Assembly: GCA_029866155.1 (NCBI GenBank)
Contig: JARWZW010000018.1
Coordinates: 31,594-95,593, forward strand
Length of the DNA: 64,000 nucleotides
DNA from: Caulobacter sp.
GTDB taxonomy: Bacteria > Pseudomonadota > Alphaproteobacteria > Caulobacterales > Caulobacteraceae
Reading direction: 5' to 3'
Part shown: positions 59,970 to 64,000 of the stretch, piece after piece
Position numbering within the stretch: position 1 is the stretch's first letter
How the letters are laid out: each line of letters opens with the position of its first letter
Position numbers and translations under genes: made by a program
The notes under the pieces: model-generated
Told to the model about the DNA's origin: nothing
What the model saw: the letters and a program-made list of their open reading frames with translations, nothing else
Database searches by the model: none

Positions 59970-60674
59970 TTGCGGTTCTGCAGCCTGCTGATGTTGATCC
60001 TGGCCATGGCCGGCAGTGCTTGCGCAGCCCCGGTTCCAAAGGCTCGTCCCGCGCCGGTGGTGACCTATGACGGCTGGACCCGACAGGACTATCTCTATCG
60101 CATCATGCCGGGCGACGAGCTCAGCCTGAATTTTCTGATCGCCACCGACATGAACAGTCGAGTGATCGTCGGACCGGACGGTCGCGGAGTGTTCCCCATG
60201 GTGGCCAGTATTTCCGTCGCTGGTCTGACGGTGGAAGAGGCCGGTCGCGCCCTGACTGCGGCATACGGAGACGTGCTCAGAAATCCGCAGGTCGAGACCC
60301 TGGTGGCCACCTATGGCGCAGCCCAGATCTATGTCGGCGGCGAAGTCAGGACACCGGGGGTCCAGCCCCTGAGAGGACAGATCAATGTCGCTCAGGCCGT
60401 GATGGCGGCCGGCGGGTTCCAGGACACCGCCGGGACGGGCAAGGTTGCGGTGTTGCGACGCCGTCCATCCGACAACCATCTGCTCATCCGCATTGTCGAT
60501 GTCGGAAAGCTTTTGAAGGGCGAGCCGGAGGATGATTTCCAGATCCTTCCGGGGGACTTGGTCTTCGTGCCGCGCAGCCGGATTTCGGAGGTCAACCTGT
60601 TCGTGCGACAGTATCTGAACGGCGTGCTGCCGTTCAATTTCGGCTTCAGCTACGACCTCAATCGTAACTTTTGA
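59970..60674 (+). CDS. Polysaccharide export protein (Wza-like, SLBB)
   Basis: TTG start; YRIMPGDELSLNF...VIVGPDGRGVFPMVASISVAGLTVEEAGRAL...IYVGGEVRTPGVQPLRGQINVAQAVMAAGGF. Confidence 0.93.
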   Translation: MRFCSLLMLILAMAGSACAAPVPKARPAPVVTYDGWTRQDYLYRIMPGDELSLNFLIATDMNSRVIVGPDGRGVFPMVASISVAGLTVEEAGRALTAAYGDVLRNPQVETLVATYGAAQIYVGGEVRTPGVQPLRGQINVAQAVMAAGGFQDTAGTGKVAVLRRRPSDNHLLIRIVDVGKLLKGEPEDDFQILPGDLVFVPRSRISEVNLFVRQYLNGVLPFNFGFSYDLNRNF

Positions 60675-61951
60675 ACGCAAGGATGCAGCCCCGGACGGGC
60701 TGGAACATGTCACGCTATCTGACCTCGATCATTGAACAGGCCCTTTGGTCGTTGCTGAATCTGGGCGTGACCCTGCTTCTGGCGAAACTGGCGTCTCCGG
60801 AGGAGTTCGGTGTCTTCATCTTCTGGTCCAGTTGCGCCTACGTACTGAGCAGCCTGCAGAACGCCCTGACTCTCTGTCACCTGCAGGTCTTGCCGGCAGC
60901 TTCCGGCCTCGACCCCCAGCGCAGGGAGGTGGAACAGCTGATGCTGGCAGTGACCCTGGCGTTCCTGGCTGCCACAACCCTCGTGACCGTGGTTGTGGCA
61001 ACGGCCATGCAGGCCGCCGGGTCGCCCTTCGGCGCGCCGGCCGCCGCTCTTCTGGTTCCCGCCTTTCTGCTTCAGCAATTTGTCCGGTTCCTGTGTTTCA
61101 GCCGGGGCGAGGCCCTGACTGCGATGATCCAAACCGGCTCCGTGCTGGCGCTGGCCGCCGCCCTGCTGGGCCTTGGCGGCTTTTTACTCAATCCGCTGGA
61201 CGCCAACGAGATGCTGTTGCTGCTCGGCTCAGCCTATGGCCTGGTCGGACTGGTCGGCATGATCAGAGCGATGCGCGGGCTGTGGTCCGGTCTCTCCCTG
61301 AAAATCCTGAAGTCCTACGGCGGATATGTTCGCCAATCGGGATGGATATTCCTCGGCGTGGCCAGCAGCGAACTCCTGGCCCGGTTCTATGTCTTCGCCG
61401 TTGGCGGGCTGCTGGGCAATGCAGTTCTGGCCCTGCTCTCATTCAGTCAGACCTTCATGCGACCGGTTCCCCTTCTGGCCCTGTCCTGGAGCATGATCGG
61501 ACGGAACGATCTCGTCCGGCGGCGCGAGGCCGCTGACTGGAGCGGATTTGCCCGGATGATCCTGGCGGTCTGTATCGGCGGCGTTCTGGTCGCGGCCGCC
61601 TGGTCCCTGACGGTGGCGGCAGGCTGGCCGCTGATCACCCACTGGCTGTTTGACAGCAAGTACATCGAGGCGGGCCCCCTCATACCGCTCTGGGGACTGG
61701 CCGCAGCCATGGGCTTCCTGCAACTGGTTCTGAGCACCGGGCTCCAGGTGCTCAAGGCCTTCAAGGCCCTGGCCCTGGCCAATGCCGGCGCATCCGTCGT
61801 AGCCGCCTTCGCCGTCCTGCTGGCCATGGGCCCATTCGGCTACCAGGGAGCCATTCTTGGCACGGCTTTCGGCCAAGGGCTCGAAGCCCTGGCCATGGGC
61901 GTCATCCTGACCTTGATGATCAGGCGGCAGATCGCGCTCGCGAGGGCATGA
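60671..61951 (+). CDS. Polysaccharide flippase/exporter (Wzx-like); ATG 60683 or 60707 also possible
   Basis: MSRYLTSIIEQALWSLLNLGVTLLLAKLASPEEFGVFIFW; about 12 hydrophobic segments. Confidence 0.9.
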   Translation: MNARMQPRTGWNMSRYLTSIIEQALWSLLNLGVTLLLAKLASPEEFGVFIFWSSCAYVLSSLQNALTLCHLQVLPAASGLDPQRREVEQLMLAVTLAFLAATTLVTVVVATAMQAAGSPFGAPAAALLVPAFLLQQFVRFLCFSRGEALTAMIQTGSVLALAAALLGLGGFLLNPLDANEMLLLLGSAYGLVGLVGMIRAMRGLWSGLSLKILKSYGGYVRQSGWIFLGVASSELLARFYVFAVGGLLGNAVLALLSFSQTFMRPVPLLALSWSMIGRNDLVRRREAADWSGFARMILAVCIGGVLVAAAWSLTVAAGWPLITHWLFDSKYIEAGPLIPLWGLAAAMGFLQLVLSTGLQVLKAFKALALANAGASVVAAFAVLLAMGPFGYQGAILGTAFGQGLEALAMGVILTLMIRRQIALARA

Positions 61952-63311
61952 CGCTCAGATCGAGGCTGGTCCCGATCACAAGGATAATCGTGCCAAACAG
62001 GGCGTTAGCGGTGAAATAACTGCTTTCCATCCAGTTATGCCCGAAGAACAGGAGAGGAAACACGCCCATAACCGTGGCTGCGGCAAGGGCTCCGTGACCT
62101 TGGTATCCAACGGAAAGGGCCTCCTGCCGGATATGGATCAAGCCCCGGCTCATCCAGCGGCCCAGCAGAAACAGGGCTCCAATCAGGCCAACCAACCCGG
62201 TCGTCGCGGCCAGGTCGAGATAGCCGTTATGGGCTTCGTTGGTGAAGGCGTCCGGCCTCGAGAACCAGTAGTCCGTCTGCAAGCTGGGCTGTACCCGGGG
62301 ATCAACGTCCCAGAAGGACCCGAAACCCCAACCCTTGACCGGCTGCAACGTGAACTGCTGATAGACGAAGGCCCAGACATCGGTGCGCTGGGTGAAGGTC
62401 ACGCCCCGGAAGGGCGTCAGGGGGTCCAGACCTGACAGTTCACACCAGGCCAGCCAGCCGAAGACGCCGCTCAGCAGAGTCATGGCGCCAAGCGAGACGG
62501 CGCTCAGAATGACCACAGGCCGCTGGGACAGCAGCAGCAGAAGAAGTGGCGTGGCGGCCGCAAGACAGAAAAAGATGCCGATGCTGGTCTTGGACTGGCT
62601 GGCCAGCAGCAGCGCCACGGCAAAGGCGGTCATGGACCACCAGAAAAGCCGGCCCCGCCAGCCGGACTGGCCCCAGGCATAGGCGCCGCAGATAAACCCG
62701 GACAACAGCATGACGGCCCCAAGGGTGTTCTTGTGGGAATGGATGGCCGCCAAGCCTAGCTCTGTCATCGACCGTCCCGGCATGAATATCCAGGAAAACA
62801 GGTCGATCAGGATGACAATGGCGCAGGCGATCGCCATGGCTCTGTGGGTGCGCTGAAGGGTCCGCAGCCCGGTCGCCACGGCGATACAGACCACCGCGTT
62901 GATCCCGTAGAGCAGCAGCCGCCGGTTGGAGGCCGCCGGATCCAGGGCCCAGCGGGTGGTCAGGGCGAACCAGCCTAGGAGCAGGATCAAGGGCCAGAGC
63001 CGCAGGGCTGCCCCAGGCAGGGACGCCCGTCTCATCCAGAGCACCGGAACCGAAATGGCCCCCAACAAAAGCCAGATGTAGCGATTGATCGGCGACATCT
63101 CGGTGGCCCCGGTCAGGGGGTCAAGCGCGACCTCATGGACATAAGGTTTGTTTCCGATGAGCACGTACAGCAGCATCAGAACCAGCAGCAGACCTGAAAA
63201 GCCGACCACCCAGCGTTCGATCCAGGCCGCGCGCGCCGCCTGCTGATCGGCCTGTATCAGCCGCCAGTTCTGACGAGCCAAGACAGCTCGTGAGGCTGTT
63301 TCAGCCGTCAA
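61920..63311 (-). CDS. O-antigen ligase/polymerase family protein (WaaL/Wzy-like)
   Basis: 463 aa polytopic; HSHKNTLGAVMLLSGFICGAYAWG, PVKGWGFGSFW, EAHNGYLDLAATTGLVGL. Confidence 0.92.
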   Translation of the reverse strand: MTAETASRAVLARQNWRLIQADQQAARAAWIERWVVGFSGLLLVLMLLYVLIGNKPYVHEVALDPLTGATEMSPINRYIWLLLGAISVPVLWMRRASLPGAALRLWPLILLLGWFALTTRWALDPAASNRRLLLYGINAVVCIAVATGLRTLQRTHRAMAIACAIVILIDLFSWIFMPGRSMTELGLAAIHSHKNTLGAVMLLSGFICGAYAWGQSGWRGRLFWWSMTAFAVALLLASQSKTSIGIFFCLAAATPLLLLLLSQRPVVILSAVSLGAMTLLSGVFGWLAWCELSGLDPLTPFRGVTFTQRTDVWAFVYQQFTLQPVKGWGFGSFWDVDPRVQPSLQTDYWFSRPDAFTNEAHNGYLDLAATTGLVGLIGALFLLGRWMSRGLIHIRQEALSVGYQGHGALAAATVMGVFPLLFFGHNWMESSYFTANALFGTIILVIGTSLDLSVMPSRARSAA

Positions 63312-64000
63312 GCGCCGCCCTCTTCAGTCTCATACGCAGCAGCGCCGCATCCCACAGGCCATGCGCCAGGCCGTAAATCCCTCGAACCAGATAGCGCCTC
63401 CAAAGTCGGCGGGGCTCTCGAACAAGTCGGTAAAGCCAAACCAGTCCCGAATTTTCCATCCAGTCCGGAGCCGGATCGCTGTGGCCCGTGATGACATTGA
63501 TGGAACTGCCGATGCAAAGGCCGATCCCGGTCGAGCGACCGTCTTCGATAACCCTCTGGCAGAAGATCTCGGACTGGGGCGGTCCCATGGCCACGAACAC
63601 AAAGCGCGCAGGATGGGATGCGACGAAATCGATCGCCTCTCGAACCGCTTCTGGCCTGTGGATGAAACCCATGGGCGGATTGTGATGCGAGATGCGATTC
63701 AGGCCAAACTTTTCGCTGAGATCGGCAATCACAGCTTCGGACCCGCCGACGACGGTCAGGCTGTCCGCAGGACCGATGACCTGTTCGAACAGGTCCCTGA
63801 CGACATAGGCGCCTGGCGCAAACTTGAGGTCCAGACCACCCAGCCGAGCCGCCCTGCCCAGCAGGCGGCTGTCGTTGGTGCTTATCCAGCAGGAGTCGCT
63901 GCAGGCTCGGAACTCCGCGCCGGTCCGGCGCAACCAGGCGTGCTCGGCGTTGGGCGTGACGAAAGTGGCGAACGCCGGGCGGGGGGGGCGGGCCGCCCCC
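63301..64000 (-). CDS. WecG/TagA/CpsF family glycosyltransferase (N-terminus beyond window)
   Basis: Frame open past the track start: AFATFVTPNAEHAWLRRTGAEFRACSDS...FVAMGPPQSEIFCQR...CIGSSINVITG. Confidence 0.9.
   Translation of the reverse strand, partial: GAARPPRPAFATFVTPNAEHAWLRRTGAEFRACSDSCWISTNDSRLLGRAARLGGLDLKFAPGAYVVRDLFEQVIGPADSLTVVGGSEAVIADLSEKFGLNRISHHNPPMGFIHRPEAVREAIDFVASHPARFVFVAMGPPQSEIFCQRVIEDGRSTGIGLCIGSSINVITGHSDPAPDWMENSGLVWLYRLVREPRRLWRRYLVRGIYGLAHGLWDAALLRMRLKRAALDG

Noticed and set aside
63981-64000. G8 run and GC-only sequence at the right edge as a possible phase-variable tract
   Set aside because: It falls at the window edge inside an incomplete gene; could be an assembly artefact and cannot be assessed
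1-64000. CRISPR arrays, transposons, integrases, rRNA, riboswitches
   Set aside because: No regularly spaced repeats, transposase/integrase motifs or recognised RNA families other than the two tRNAs were seen by eye

Overview
High-GC alphaproteobacterial chromosomal segment; gene content and synteny look Caulobacterales-like (pcm-tolC-popZ-valS, DUF1476, Wzc/Wza-type EPS genes). This is an inference from recognised protein sequences only. About 55 protein genes, two tRNAs (Cys-GCA, Asn-GTT) and several perfect hairpins are supported. Main blocks: (1) a purine-synthesis run, purB and purC-purS-[endolysin-like]-purQ-[membrane protein]-purL-[lipoprotein]; (2) pckG divergent from a penicillin/AHL-acylase; (3) assorted metabolism and transport genes; (4) a LysR gene divergent from a CMD/YHS/DoxX operon; (5) valS-popZ-tolC-pcm; (6) a tRNA-Cys to tRNA-Asn interval with an SDR, a decayed acyl-CoA synthetase and a strange PepSY-like protein with a long acidic Glu/Thr/Tyr tail; (7) a two-transglutaminase locus; (8) a kynurenine-degradation operon (kynB-kynU-VOC-SDR); (9) an RND efflux pair; (10) an exopolysaccharide locus with a Wzc-like protein whose Walker A lysine is missing. 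I saw no CRISPR array, rRNA or intact mobile element. No clearly new multi-gene defence-type system is evident. The best candidates for something undescribed are the acidic-tail protein, the leaderless endolysin-like gene inside the purine operon, the Walker-A-degenerate Wzc, and an RBS-sequestering hairpin before a DUF1801 gene. All functional statements are by-eye family recognition without database searches.
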